From the NCBI GenBank assembly GCA_905478185.1, contig CAJQHO010000034.1, positions 1-35,556 on the forward strand: a stretch of DNA of 35,556 nucleotides, written 5' to 3'. This stretch comes from an uncultured Flavobacteriales bacterium. Its GTDB lineage: Bacteria > Bacteroidota > Bacteroidia > Flavobacteriales > BACL11. Position numbers and translations under genes: made by a program. Numbering within the stretch: position 1 is the stretch's first letter; every line of letters begins with the position of its first letter. Positions 8,824 through 16,828 of this stretch are shown here, piece after piece. The notes below the pieces were generated by a model that saw only the letters and a program-made list of their open reading frames with translations, did no database searches and had not been told where the DNA came from.

Positions 8824-9534
8824 GTGATTACTAAAAATCAGATTAAATTTATAAAGAGTTTGTCTCTTAAAAAGAACAGAATAAAGGAGCAATTATTTAT
8901 AGCTGAAGGGGAGAAGGTAGTTTCAGAACTATTAAGGTCAGATTTTGAAATTAAAAATATATATGCAACAAAAGAATGGAAAGTAAGTAATGATAATATT
9001 ACTCAAATTAGTAATGCAGAGTTGCAAAGAATTAGCAACTTAAAATCTCCTAATAAGGTATTAGCAGTTGTTCAGTTTAAGATTCATAAAATTATAAAAC
9101 ATGACGGGATAACTCTTGTTTTAGACGATATAAATGATCCAGGAAATTTAGGTACAATCATTAGAATGTGTGACTGGTTTGGTGTAAAACAAATTATTTG
9201 TTCTAAAAATACGGTTGATATATTTAATCCTAAAGTTGTGCAATCTGCAATGGGTTCTGCATTTAGAGTGCAAGTTAATTATACTGACTTAGAAAATTAT
9301 TTATCAGAGATTAAAACACCAATATATGGCGCTTTTATGGATGGTAAGAATCTAAAAGAAGTTAAGCTTCCTAAATCTGCTCATTTAGTATTGGGTAATG
9401 AAGCAAATGGAATTTCTGCTGAAATTAATAAATTAATTACAGATAAAGTTGCAATAAAAAATATTGGAAATAGTGCAGAATCATTAAATGTAGCGGTTGC
9501 TACTTCAATTTTATTGCATGTGTTTTGTGATTAA
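8824..9534 (+). CDS. TrmH/SpoU-family RNA 2'-O-ribose methyltransferase
   Basis: SAM-dependent methylation of a ribose 2'-OH in rRNA or tRNA by a SPOUT trefoil-knot enzyme. An N-terminal substrate-binding domain (about 1-90) is followed by the SPOUT domain with motif 1 NDPGNLGTIIRMCDWFG, motif 2 LVLGNEANGIS and motif 3 NSAESLNVAVATSILL. The start is GTG: an in-frame TAA at 8809 leaves no upstream ATG, and the protein then begins MITKNQIKFIKSL, the usual opening of this group. The 236 residues are normal. Whether the target is 23S rRNA or tRNA cannot be decided from sequence alone. Confidence 0.93.
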   Translation: MITKNQIKFIKSLSLKKNRIKEQLFIAEGEKVVSELLRSDFEIKNIYATKEWKVSNDNITQISNAELQRISNLKSPNKVLAVVQFKIHKIIKHDGITLVLDDINDPGNLGTIIRMCDWFGVKQIICSKNTVDIFNPKVVQSAMGSAFRVQVNYTDLENYLSEIKTPIYGAFMDGKNLKEVKLPKSAHLVLGNEANGISAEINKLITDKVAIKNIGNSAESLNVAVATSILLHVFCD

Positions 9535-9557
9535 TCTTTCCCAGATCTAAATTGCTC

Positions 9558-9809
9558 TTACCACCTCAATCCTTCCCAACCACATTCATTGCAAACATAT
9601 CGTCTAGTATCAAACATTCTGAAAGTAAAATGGTGTATTAGTTGATCTTTTTGTGTTCTTCTAACTCTATTTAAAGCTGCATGGCAATCGGGGCAGTAAT
9701 TATTGCAATTTCCATCAGATTGTTTTTTTCCTATTTCTAGCTGTCGCACAAATAATAATATTATAAGATACGCTATTAGTAGAAGGAATACTAATAAATA
9801 TTGATCCAT
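9558..9809 (-). CDS. Small membrane-anchored zinc-ribbon protein, unknown function
   Basis: 83 residues. Residues 3-22 are a single hydrophobic segment (LLVFLLLIAYLIILLFV). After a short charged linker come CPDC (about 39-42) and CNEC near the C-terminus, four cysteines able to bind one zinc. The end CNECGWEGLRW is compact, so this is a complete small protein. I do not recognise a named family. It has its own -7 element and stands alone between the convergent methyltransferase gene and the end of the porT operon. The arrangement suggests a membrane-tethered ribbon that binds protein or nucleic acid on the cytoplasmic side, but that is inference. Confidence 0.75.
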   Translation of the reverse strand: MDQYLLVFLLLIAYLIILLFVRQLEIGKKQSDGNCNNYCPDCHAALNRVRRTQKDQLIHHFTFRMFDTRRYVCNECGWEGLRW

Positions 9810-9858
9810 TAAGTGGTGGTTTTTTGATGTTACTACTTACTTTTCGTGAGCAATATTA

Positions 9859-9866
9859 CAAAAATA
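9859..9866 (-). promoter_or_regulatory. -7 element TATTTTTG for the zinc-ribbon gene
   Basis: Perfect TAnnTTTG on the minus strand about 50 nt before the ATG. A TTG about 22 nt further upstream could serve as the -33 element. Confidence 0.45.
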
Positions 9867-9958
9867 ATAGCAGTTTTTTTTATTTTAGCAAGAAATCTGC
9901 CCTCTCAGTGATAAAAAATGACAAATAATTAACTCATTAAAATGAAAACGAGTTTAAT

Positions 9959-10672
9959 TTATTCAAAAGTAAACGAAAGCATCCAGCCGTTTGTTGTTAA
10001 TCTGTTAAGTGATTGAGTGTAAACAGATTCGTCCTTTGAAAGCAAGTTAAGTAATCCGTAAGATAATTTTATTTGTGGAGAGAATTTAAAGTATTCTAAA
10101 TAAAAATCTAAACCAAAACCAACTTCACCCATTAAATCATTTTTTTTCAATTTCACAATTTCCTGTCCTTCATCATCAATTTTATCTTGAGAAGCAATAT
10201 CCATACTGTACTTTAATCCTCCAATTACATAAGTTCTGAAATTATTATATCTGGCAGATTTGTATTTAATGTAAATCGGAAAATCAATGAGTGTAGATTC
10301 TATTCTTTTGATGTGCTCATCATCTTTTTGCTGCTCATCTATAAATCCATAATATAAATGTCTTTCTCCAAAAACTAAAGTTGGAACAAATCTTAAATCT
10401 GTATATTTTCCAATTCTGAGGTTAGATACAATACCCAAATTAAATCCTTTTTGACTTTTTGAAAGAAGCGTTTTTAAAGTGTCATTTGTAATAGTATTCG
10501 AATTCTTCTGCATGTTAAAATTCAGATCATTTATTCCTAGCGTAAAACCAAAATGCAATTTTTTGTAATCGTATTGTATTAAGTTTTGTGCTCTTTTATT
10601 CCTTTGAGCTTTAGAGGAAAGTGTCCCTAAAAACAAGGCAAGTAAAAGGAAATATGTAGTGATTTTTTGCAT
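9959..10672 (-). CDS. porT: T9SS outer-membrane protein PorT
   Basis: An outer-membrane beta-barrel required for type IX secretion (called SprT in gliding flavobacteria). A signal peptide is visible at residues 1-22 (hydrophobic LLLALFLGTL, then SKAQ). The rest is a series of alternating amphipathic strands such as LHFGFTLGINDLNF, LRFVPTLVFGERHLYY and SPQIKLSYGLLNL. The C-terminus ends WMLSFTFE, with the terminal aromatic residue expected for barrel assembly. The 237 residues fit the family. It is the last gene of the aspC-hldA-ubiE-porT operon, 22 nt after ubiE; ubiE-porT adjacency is common in flavobacteria and supports the call over a generic porin-like barrel. Confidence 0.85.
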   Translation of the reverse strand: MQKITTYFLLLALFLGTLSSKAQRNKRAQNLIQYDYKKLHFGFTLGINDLNFNMQKNSNTITNDTLKTLLSKSQKGFNLGIVSNLRIGKYTDLRFVPTLVFGERHLYYGFIDEQQKDDEHIKRIESTLIDFPIYIKYKSARYNNFRTYVIGGLKYSMDIASQDKIDDEGQEIVKLKKNDLMGEVGFGLDFYLEYFKFSPQIKLSYGLLNLLSKDESVYTQSLNRLTTNGWMLSFTFE

Positions 10673-10694
10673 CAGCCCCTTAACGAATTCTGTT

Positions 10695-11414
10695 TTATTT
10701 TATTGCAATATAAAGTGATACAATTCCAAATGTGAGAGGGATGTGCTTACAATCTTTAAACCCTACATTTTTAAGTTCAACAATAAACTTTTCTCCTGAT
10801 GGAAAAGCATTAACAGATTCTGGTAGATAAGAATATGCTGATTTGTCCTTAGATATCCAAGCTCCTATAGTTGGCAAGACATGATGAAAATATAATTTAT
10901 AGAATTGTTTTAATGGAAAATATTTTGGAGTAGAAGGCTCTAAAATTACTACTATTCCATCTTTATTTAAAACTCTTTTCATTTCTAATAACCCTTTATT
11001 AAGATTCTCAAAATTCCTAACTCCAAATCCTGCTGTTATAGCTTCAAACGTATTGTCATTAAAAGGTAAGCTCTCAGAGTCTGCTAATTGAAGAGAAATT
11101 CTGTTATTTAGGTTTTTCTTCCTTACTTTCTCAATCCCAACATTTAGCATTCCTTGTGAAATATCTATGCCAGTAATTTTTGCATCTGTATATTTTGCGG
11201 CACTTACTGCAAAATCTCCTGTTCCAGTTGCAATGTCAAGTATTGTTTTAGGATTATTTGTTAGCTTTTTAATTGCGATTTTACGCCAAACATTATCCAT
11301 TCCTAATGATAATGAATGATTTAAAAAATCGTAACTATTAGCGATATTATCAAACATTTCAGAAACTTGTTTTTTCTTACTTTCTGAACTATTATAAGGT
11401 GTCACTTTTGACAT
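10695..11414 (-). CDS. ubiE: Demethylmenaquinone methyltransferase
   Basis: SAM-dependent C-methylation in the last step of menaquinone synthesis (MenG/UbiE). SAM-binding motif I is ILDIATGTGDFAVSAAK, followed by GIDISQGML and LADSESLPFNDNTFE. The UbiE signature AGFGVRNFENL and the late block EPSTPKYFPLKQFYKLYF are intact. The 239 residues are normal. Because Bacteroidota respire with menaquinone, demethylmenaquinone is the likely substrate. The ATG overlaps the hldA stop codon (TAATG). Confidence 0.95.
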   Translation of the reverse strand: MSKVTPYNSSESKKKQVSEMFDNIANSYDFLNHSLSLGMDNVWRKIAIKKLTNNPKTILDIATGTGDFAVSAAKYTDAKITGIDISQGMLNVGIEKVRKKNLNNRISLQLADSESLPFNDNTFEAITAGFGVRNFENLNKGLLEMKRVLNKDGIVVILEPSTPKYFPLKQFYKLYFHHVLPTIGAWISKDKSAYSYLPESVNAFPSGEKFIVELKNVGFKDCKHIPLTFGIVSLYIAIK

Positions 11415-12388
11415 TAATTAATATGTTTTTTTGCTTCAGTAAGCAATTTATATTTATTAATTGGCACTACTCCAACTTCCTCACAAACAATCCCTCCAGC
11501 TAGAGTAGAAAGAATTGAAAGTTGTGTGTAATCCATTTTTGAAGCAAGGCATAATGATGCTACAGATACTACTGTATCTCCAGCCCCAGAAACATCAATA
11601 ATATTGCTTTTAAAAACTGGAGTGTGTGTAAATTTTTCTTCAGAATTTATACAAATACCTCTTTCAGATAAAGTCAGTAGAATTCCATTAGCATTTAGCT
11701 TTTCTCTTAATTCTGCTGATGCACTTTCAATTTCCGCTAAATTATCTGCATCAAACTCAATATTCATTCCAGCTTTTATCTCTGCTAAGTTTGGCTTAAA
11801 TATGGTGCAGTTTTTATAGGAATTGAAGTTCTGTTTTTTAGGATCTACTATTGTAGGAATTCCTTTTTCATTTGCTATTGATATTACGCTTTCAATTACT
11901 TCAGGAGTAAGCACCCCTTTGTTGTAGTCTTGTAAAATAATAACATCAATATCAGTCATTAAACTTTCGGTAAGTTTCAAGAATTCTTTAGCTTGAATGA
12001 TAGGGTGGGTTTCTTCCTCATCAATTCGTAATTGATGTTTGTTTTCAGCAATTACCCTAGTTTTTATAGTTGTTTTTCTTTTGTTATTAGCAAGAATTCC
12101 TCCTGTTGAAAGGTTTGATTCTTTCATTAATTCTTTAAATAAAATACCTCTATTTCCTGTACCTACTACTGAACAAAGTATAGGAGTTGCTCCAAGTGCT
12201 TTTAGGTTAAGCGCAACATTGGCTGCTCCACCTAAACGGTTTTCGTGTTTTTTAACTTCCACAACAGGAACAGGCGCTTCTGGAGACATTCTATTTATTT
12301 CTCCCCACATATAGGCATCAATCATAGCATCACCTACAATAAGGACTTTTTTATTGTTAAACCCCTGAAATAATGTTTTTAAATCCAT
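11414..12388 (-). CDS. hldA: D-glycero-beta-D-manno-heptose-7-phosphate kinase (HldE kinase-domain type)
   Basis: A PfkB-fold sugar kinase that phosphorylates heptose 7-phosphate at C1 for ADP-heptose synthesis, a precursor of the LPS core. The N-terminal PfkB signature is RLGGAANVALNLKALGA (about 51-67). GDAMIDAYMWGEINRMSPEAP is the RfaE/HldE-type opening. DVSGAGDTVVSVASL near residue 268 carries the catalytic aspartate in GAGD. At 324 residues it is the stand-alone kinase; the nucleotidyltransferase domain of HldE is absent and not encoded next to it. It is coupled to aspC and ubiE by TAATG overlaps. A related sugar-phosphate kinase activity cannot be excluded. Confidence 0.85.
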   Translation of the reverse strand: MDLKTLFQGFNNKKVLIVGDAMIDAYMWGEINRMSPEAPVPVVEVKKHENRLGGAANVALNLKALGATPILCSVVGTGNRGILFKELMKESNLSTGGILANNKRKTTIKTRVIAENKHQLRIDEEETHPIIQAKEFLKLTESLMTDIDVIILQDYNKGVLTPEVIESVISIANEKGIPTIVDPKKQNFNSYKNCTIFKPNLAEIKAGMNIEFDADNLAEIESASAELREKLNANGILLTLSERGICINSEEKFTHTPVFKSNIIDVSGAGDTVVSVASLCLASKMDYTQLSILSTLAGGIVCEEVGVVPINKYKLLTEAKKHIN

Positions 12389-13584
12389 TAGCTTAATTTT
12401 GCTAATTGTTGTTTAATTCTTCCCATTGCCTCTATCAATTTTTCATCTGCTGCTGCATACGAAATTCTAACACATTCAGGGTTACCAAAGGCATCACCAG
12501 CTACAAAAGCAACATGGCAATTGTTTAGTAAATACATACAAAAATCATTTGCATTGTTAATGGTATTATTTCCATCAGATTTTCCAAAATAATGACTGAC
12601 ATCAGGAAAAACATAAAACGCTCCTTGTGGAATGTTACACTTAATTCCTTCAATAGTATTTAGTTCATTCAATATCATATCTCTCCTTTTTAGGAAAGTA
12701 GCTTTCATATCAGCAGTAACTTCTTTAGGATCAGCATGAATAGCTGTTTCAGCAGCTTTTTGTGCAATAGCACAAGTTGCTGAAGTTATTTGACCTTGAA
12801 TTTTATTACAAGCTTTTGCTATCCAAAGTGGTGCGCCAATAAAACCAACACGCCAACCTGTCATAGCATATCCTTTACTTACTCCATTTACAGTGACCGT
12901 TCTTTCTTTCATACTAGGGATTGTTCCCATTGAAAAGTGTCCTTCAGTAAAATTGATATGCTCATAAATTTCATCAGCAATAATATAAATATTAGGATAT
13001 TTTTCTAACATCTTTGCAATCGCTTCTAATTCCTGTTTTGTGTAAACCGTTCCGCTTGGGTTACAAGGTGAACTGAACATCAAAAGTTTTGTGTTGGGTG
13101 TAATTGCCGCCTCCAACTCTTCAGGTGTAACCTTGAAGTCAGTAGCAATAGTTGAAGGCACTTCAACAGGAACACCTTCAGCCAGCTTTATGATTTCAGC
13201 ATAACTCACCCAGTAAGGACAAGGTAAAAGCACCTCATCACCAGGGTTTAGTAAACTCAAACATACATTGGCAAGCGACTGCTTTGCTCCAGTAGAAGTT
13301 ACAATTTGATCAGCTGTAAATTCTAAATTATTATCTCTTTTGAATTTGGAGACAATAGCGTTTCTTAACTCAGGTAAACCAGGAACTGGTGTGTAGTGCG
13401 AGAAATTATCATCAATTGCTTTTTTGGCTGCTTCTTTTATGAAATCAGGTGTGTCAAAATCGGGTTCTCCAAGGCTTAAGGCAATTACATCATGCCCTTT
13501 AGCTTTCAGCTCTCTACTCATTCGTGCCATTGCTAGGGTTGCTGATTCTGCAAGGCGATTTAGCCTATCTGATACTTTTGTCAT
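12388..13584 (-). CDS. PLP-dependent aspartate-type aminotransferase, class I
   Basis: Transfers amino groups between aspartate or a similar amino acid and 2-oxoglutarate. The fold-type I landmarks are all present: GEPDFDTPDFI near the N-terminus, YTPVPGLPELR, SSPCNPSGTVY (171-181), IIADEIYEHI, and VNGVSKGYAMTGWR with the PLP lysine K237. VRISYA near the C-terminus holds the carboxylate-binding arginine. The 398 residues match the Ib subgroup of aspartate aminotransferases. It is the first gene of the operon ending in porT and has a perfect -7 element. Substrate preference (aspartate or prephenate, for example) is not certain. Confidence 0.92.
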   Translation of the reverse strand: MTKVSDRLNRLAESATLAMARMSRELKAKGHDVIALSLGEPDFDTPDFIKEAAKKAIDDNFSHYTPVPGLPELRNAIVSKFKRDNNLEFTADQIVTSTGAKQSLANVCLSLLNPGDEVLLPCPYWVSYAEIIKLAEGVPVEVPSTIATDFKVTPEELEAAITPNTKLLMFSSPCNPSGTVYTKQELEAIAKMLEKYPNIYIIADEIYEHINFTEGHFSMGTIPSMKERTVTVNGVSKGYAMTGWRVGFIGAPLWIAKACNKIQGQITSATCAIAQKAAETAIHADPKEVTADMKATFLKRRDMILNELNTIEGIKCNIPQGAFYVFPDVSHYFGKSDGNNTINNANDFCMYLLNNCHVAFVAGDAFGNPECVRISYAAADEKLIEAMGRIKQQLAKLS

Positions 13585-13613
13585 GCTTTTTTATTGTATT
13601 TTTTTAGAGGTGG

Positions 13614-13621
13614 CAAATATA
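13614..13621 (-). promoter_or_regulatory. -7 element TATATTTG for the aspC-hldA-ubiE-porT operon
   Basis: Perfect TAnnTTTG on the minus strand, 29 nt before the aminotransferase ATG and divergent from the promoter at 13674-13681. Confidence 0.55.
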
Positions 13622-13652
13622 GGAAATAGTTGTTGGTTGGTTTTACTAGTTG

Positions 13653-13681
13653 TTTGATTTTGTTTTCTATTTATAAATTTG
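13653..13681 (+). promoter_or_regulatory. -33/-7 promoter for the repeat protein gene
   Basis: TTTG at 13653-13656 and TAAATTTG at 13674-13681, separated by 17 nt. Both halves match the Bacteroidota consensus. It implies a leader of only about 10 nt before the ATG at 13694. Confidence 0.6.
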
Positions 13682-13693
13682 TAGTTTTGAAGC

Positions 13694-14032
13694 ATGAAAA
13701 AGATGATTTTAATCCTTATTTTGGTAATTATTTGCACTACAATTACTAAAGCTCAAAAAGTATTCTCAGTTGAATATGCAAGCCAAGCTGATATTAAAGT
13801 ATTTGTTGCTGACTATGAAAGTAGAGCTGATTTATCTGTTTATAAGGTTGATTACGAAAGCCGAGCAGGAAAGAATGACGGGAATTGGTTTTTTGTAGAT
13901 TATGCGAGTAGGGCAGATAAGAAAATCTTCTTTGTGGAATATGCTTCACAAGCTGATGTAATTATTTTTTTTGCTGATTATAGCAGTAGGGCAGGATGGA
14001 AGAAGAAAGAGAAAATGCATTTGTTTTATTAA
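13694..14032 (+). CDS. Small secreted protein of six 13-residue repeats (DUF6150-like)
   Basis: 112 residues. A signal peptide is visible at 1-20 (MKKMILILILVIICTTITKA). The mature protein is almost entirely six repeats with the pattern [VI][FY]x[VA][DE]Yx-S-x-A-[DG], for example VADYESRAD, KVDYESRAG, FVDYASRAD and VEYASQAD. After repeat 3 a short insert (GKNDGNW) breaks the register; repeat 6 ends in AGW and is followed by a basic tail. Small proteins with repeating YxSQAD units occur in many bacteria and I believe they are grouped as DUF6150, but I cannot check. Function is unknown. The alternating pattern suggests a short beta-strand per repeat. It has a good promoter and lies 15 nt upstream of a broken secreted-protein gene. 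Confidence 0.8.
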   Translation: MKKMILILILVIICTTITKAQKVFSVEYASQADIKVFVADYESRADLSVYKVDYESRAGKNDGNWFFVDYASRADKKIFFVEYASQADVIIFFADYSSRAGWKKKEKMHLFY

Positions 14033-14047
14033 CAATAAACTAAGATT

Positions 14048-14790
14048 ATGAGAAAACTACTACTTATATTAATTGCAATTAGTTGTTTATTGCCAAGAAA
14101 TTTACATGCTCAGAATAATGAAAATGCAGCTATTGCTGGTGCAGCTATAGGAGCTCTTGTTGGTGCAGCAATACAAATACAGTTATTAAAAGAACAAGTT
14201 GAGCTTGAAGCAACTCAATATATTTTGAATAATTTTCCAGAATATAACCAGTTTGAACTTAAGACACTTGATTTTGATGGAAAAAAACTAAAGGATATGT
14301 CTTCAACATCAGTAATTACTTTTAAAATGACTGAATTTGATATTAATGGTGATGGACAGTCAGCTATTTCTAGTAAGAACACATTATTAGGAAAAAGGAT
14401 GGTTTTATTTGCTTTTAAGTCATGGTTGGGTTAATGAGTATGGGTTAAATATTAATAGGATTCAATGGTATTTAATTAGTGCTGATGAATGGTTAAATAT
14501 GATGACGGCATGTAAAAGTTGCCTCAGAAGAAGATGATGAAATAAAGATTAAAAAGACTTTTAAAGAAGGAAGAGTAGTAAATAAAGGAGTAAAAGCAAA
14601 AAAATCTAAGGATGATATAAATTTTTATAGAATAGGAGGCGATATGTATCTTGTGACTGATTATTCCGATAAATTTAGATTTGTTTATAATGAACGGTCT
14701 TTTGGGATGTTTCTTAAAAAAACAAAAGACTTAGTGCAAATAGGTAGAAATGATTTAATTAAAATACATAAATTCATTTTTGAAGATTAA
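14048..14790 (+). pseudogene. Secreted protein gene broken by two frameshifts
   Basis: The first frame (14048-14434, 128 residues) starts with a signal peptide (LLLILIAISCLLPRNLHAQ) and a small-residue stretch AAIAGAAIGALVGAA. It stops at TAA 14432. One base over, the reading continues without a stop as SHGWVNEYGLNINRIQWYL and then SADEWLNMMTA up to about 14510. In the third frame it continues as VASEEDDEIKIKKTFKEG, IGGDMYLVTDYSDKF and FVYNERSFGMFLKK to TAA at 14788-14790. The three pieces join into one plausible protein of about 247 residues. Both shifts fit single-base additions in four-base runs (TTTT at 14413-14416, AAAA at 14514-14517). I recognise no named family. The cause is either a real pseudogene or two sequencing errors. 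Confidence 0.8.
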
Positions 14791-14796
14791 TTATTG

Positions 14797-14827
14797 AAAA
14801 AAAAGACCACAATATAAGGGATCTTTT
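14797..14827 (-). terminator. Possible terminator of the lpx-ser-meaB operon
   Basis: On the minus strand an 8-bp stem with one bulged base (AAAAGA + CC against GG + TCTTTT) runs into eight T residues (complement of 14804-14797). It lies about 40 nt after the meaB stop. Confidence 0.45.
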
Positions 14828-14863
14828 ACTTTGTAGCGGGGAGCACAAAAAAAACAAACTCTT

Positions 14864-15805
14864 TTAAAAGCTATTTAATAACTGATAAATTGTTTTTCCA
14901 TCTTTCAATTCCTTTTCAAGAACTTTAATTTTTCCTTCAGATAGAAAAGATTTGTATTTTTTTATTCCTAATTCTTCTTTTATTCTTTCGTGTAAGCAAT
15001 AAATGTTTTGCTTTTCTCTGTTCTTCATCTTCCATCCACTAGCATTCATTTGTGAATCATAAGTAGTAATGGTATCACAAATTTCATCAATACCTGTATT
15101 TTCTAAAGCAGAACACGTACTCACCTGAGGTGTCCAACCATTTTTCATAGGTGGGAAGAGGTGTAAAGCACTTTTGTATTCTAATGCAGCATTTTTTGAT
15201 TTTTGCAAATTATCGCCATCAGCTTTAGTAATTATTAAAGCATCAGCCAACTCCATAATTCCTCTTTTTATACCTTGTAATTCATCACCAGCACCTGCTA
15301 GCATCAACAGTAAAAAGAAATCCACTAAATTACTTACAGTAGTTTCGCTTTGGCCAACACCAACTGTTTCAATAAGGATAATTTCAAAGCCTGCTGCTTC
15401 ACATAAAATAATGCTTTCTCTGGTTTTATTAGCAACACCTCCTAAAGTTCCACTAGTTGGGCTAGGGCGGATAAAAGCATATTCATCAGCTGCTAGTTCA
15501 TGCATACGACTTTTATCACCTAATATGCTACCATGGGTTCTTTTGCTTGTTGGGTCAATAGCCAATACAGCTACTTTCATTCCTTGGCTAGTAAGAAGTT
15601 TTCCAAAGGATTCAATAAAAGTGCTTTTTCCAACTCCTGGGACTCCTGTAACCCCAATGCGTATAGAATTCCCACTATGGGGTAAACAACTTGTAATCAA
15701 ATCTTGGGCTTGTTTTTCATGCTCAGGCAAAGTGCTTTCTAATAGGGTAATCCCTTGCCCTAAAGCAGTTCGGTTTCCTTCAATTATTTGCTGAGAAAGT
15801 CCCAT
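14864..15805 (-). CDS. meaB: Methylmalonyl-CoA mutase-associated GTPase MeaB
   Basis: A G3E P-loop GTPase that gates cobalamin loading and protects methylmalonyl-CoA mutase. The Walker A motif is GVPGVGKS (54-61). DPTSKRTHGSILGDKSRM and IRPSPTSGTLGGVA are the switch-region signatures specific to the MeaB/ArgK group. IETVGVGQSE is the Walker B region, and ITKADGDN is the NKxD-type guanine-specificity motif. The 313 residues are normal. It is the last gene of the long operon, adjoining ridA. The mutase itself is not in the window. Confidence 0.95.
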   Translation of the reverse strand: MGLSQQIIEGNRTALGQGITLLESTLPEHEKQAQDLITSCLPHSGNSIRIGVTGVPGVGKSTFIESFGKLLTSQGMKVAVLAIDPTSKRTHGSILGDKSRMHELAADEYAFIRPSPTSGTLGGVANKTRESIILCEAAGFEIILIETVGVGQSETTVSNLVDFFLLLMLAGAGDELQGIKRGIMELADALIITKADGDNLQKSKNAALEYKSALHLFPPMKNGWTPQVSTCSALENTGIDEICDTITTYDSQMNASGWKMKNREKQNIYCLHERIKEELGIKKYKSFLSEGKIKVLEKELKDGKTIYQLLNSF

Positions 15806-16182
15806 TATTTTACGGCTATAACCGATATTTCTACATTTACATTTTTAGGTAATACCGATACTTGTACTGCCTCACGAGCTGGAGGGAACTCTCCAAAACT
15901 TTTAGCATATACTTCATTTATGGCTGCATAGTCGTTCATATCTTTCATGAAGATAGAGCATTTAACTACATGACTAAAGTCCATATCTGCTGCAGTAAGT
16001 ACTGCTGATATATTCTGCATTACTTGATTTGTTTCAGCTGTAATGTTATCCATTACTAAGTTTCCTGTAGCAGGGTTTATTGCAATCTGACCAGAGCAAT
16101 AAAGCGTATTATTACTCAATATAGCTTGGCTATAAGGCCCAATTGCTGCAGGAGCATTTTTAGTTGATATTACTTTTTTCAT
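15805..16182 (-). CDS. ridA: RidA-family enamine/imine deaminase
   Basis: Hydrolyses reactive 2-aminoacrylate and related enamines released by PLP enzymes. The protein is 125 residues from MKKVISTKNAPAAIGPYSQAI, the canonical opening. YCSGQIAINPATGNLV and CSIFMKDMNDYAAINEVYAKSF are conserved. PPAREAVQVSVLPKNVNVEI contains the arginine that binds the substrate carboxylate. An ATG ten codons upstream would overlap yggS; I chose the internal start because it lies one base after the yggS stop and matches the family. Its place behind serC, serA and yggS fits a role in removing by-products of PLP chemistry. Confidence 0.93.
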   Translation of the reverse strand: MKKVISTKNAPAAIGPYSQAILSNNTLYCSGQIAINPATGNLVMDNITAETNQVMQNISAVLTAADMDFSHVVKCSIFMKDMNDYAAINEVYAKSFGEFPPAREAVQVSVLPKNVNVEISVIAVK

Positions 16183-16183
16183 G

Positions 16184-16828
16184 TTATTTGTTTCTGTGTC
16201 CAAATATAGCACTTCCTACACGAATCATAGTACTACCTTGTTCAATTGCTAAATTATAATCCCCACTCATCCCCATAGATAGGGTAGTGATGTGGTCATT
16301 TTTTATACTATCAAATACAGTTTTAAGGCTTTTGAATTCTTGTGATAATTGCTGAGTCTCATCTGTAAAGGTTGCCATACCCATCAATCCTACAATTTTG
16401 ATGTTCTCAAATTCTTCAGCTTGATTTAAAGCACTCTTTACTTCATTAATTCCAAAACCAAATTTACTACTTTCAGTAGCGATATGAACTTGTAAAAGGC
16501 AGTCAATTATTCTATTGTTTTGTTTAGCTCGTTTATTTATTTCCTTCAATAATTTTAGGCTATCCACCCCATGAATTAGAGAGACAAAAGGAGTAATAAA
16601 TTTTACTTTATTCGTTTGCAGATGCCCAATCATGTGCCAAGCGATATCCTTGGGTAATTCCTCAGCCTTTTGCGCTAATTCTTGTGCTTTATTTTCTCCA
16701 AATATTCTTTGTCCTGCTTGGTAAGCCTCAAGTATAGCGGTATTGGGTTTCGTTTTGGAAACAGCAACTAATGCTACCTCTTTTGGTAAACTACTTGTTA
16801 TTGCTTTTAAGTTACTAGCAATTGTCAT
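16184..16828 (-). CDS. yggS: PLP homeostasis protein, YggS/PROSC family
   Basis: Binds pyridoxal phosphate on a TIM barrel without known enzymatic activity and keeps the free PLP pool in balance. VALVAVSKTKPNTAI contains the PLP lysine K25. FGENKAQELAQK, WHMIGHLQTNKVK and LSMGMSGDYNLAIEQGSTMIRVGSAIFG are the conserved blocks, the last binding the cofactor phosphate. The 214 residues are normal. The ATG overlaps the stop of the DUF1015 gene (TAATG) and the stop is one base before ridA, so it is tightly coupled to both. Confidence 0.94.
   Translation of the reverse strand: MTIASNLKAITSSLPKEVALVAVSKTKPNTAILEAYQAGQRIFGENKAQELAQKAEELPKDIAWHMIGHLQTNKVKFITPFVSLIHGVDSLKLLKEINKRAKQNNRIIDCLLQVHIATESSKFGFGINEVKSALNQAEEFENIKIVGLMGMATFTDETQQLSQEFKSLKTVFDSIKNDHITTLSMGMSGDYNLAIEQGSTMIRVGSAIFGHRNK

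Noticed and set aside
9930..9962. Possible hairpin after porT (ACTC/GAGT arms)
   Set aside because: The stem needs a bulge, is short and has no adjoining T-run, so I do not call it a terminator.
14830..14846. GC-richer stretch TAGCGGGGAGCAC resembling the 3' end of a tRNA gene on the minus strand
   Set aside because: Only about 13 bases match loosely; no T-arm, anticodon arm or CCA context could be built around it.
15174..15794. 206-codon open frame on the plus strand opposite meaB
   Set aside because: It is a shadow of the strongly conserved MeaB coding sequence; its product has no recognisable domain and no promoter.
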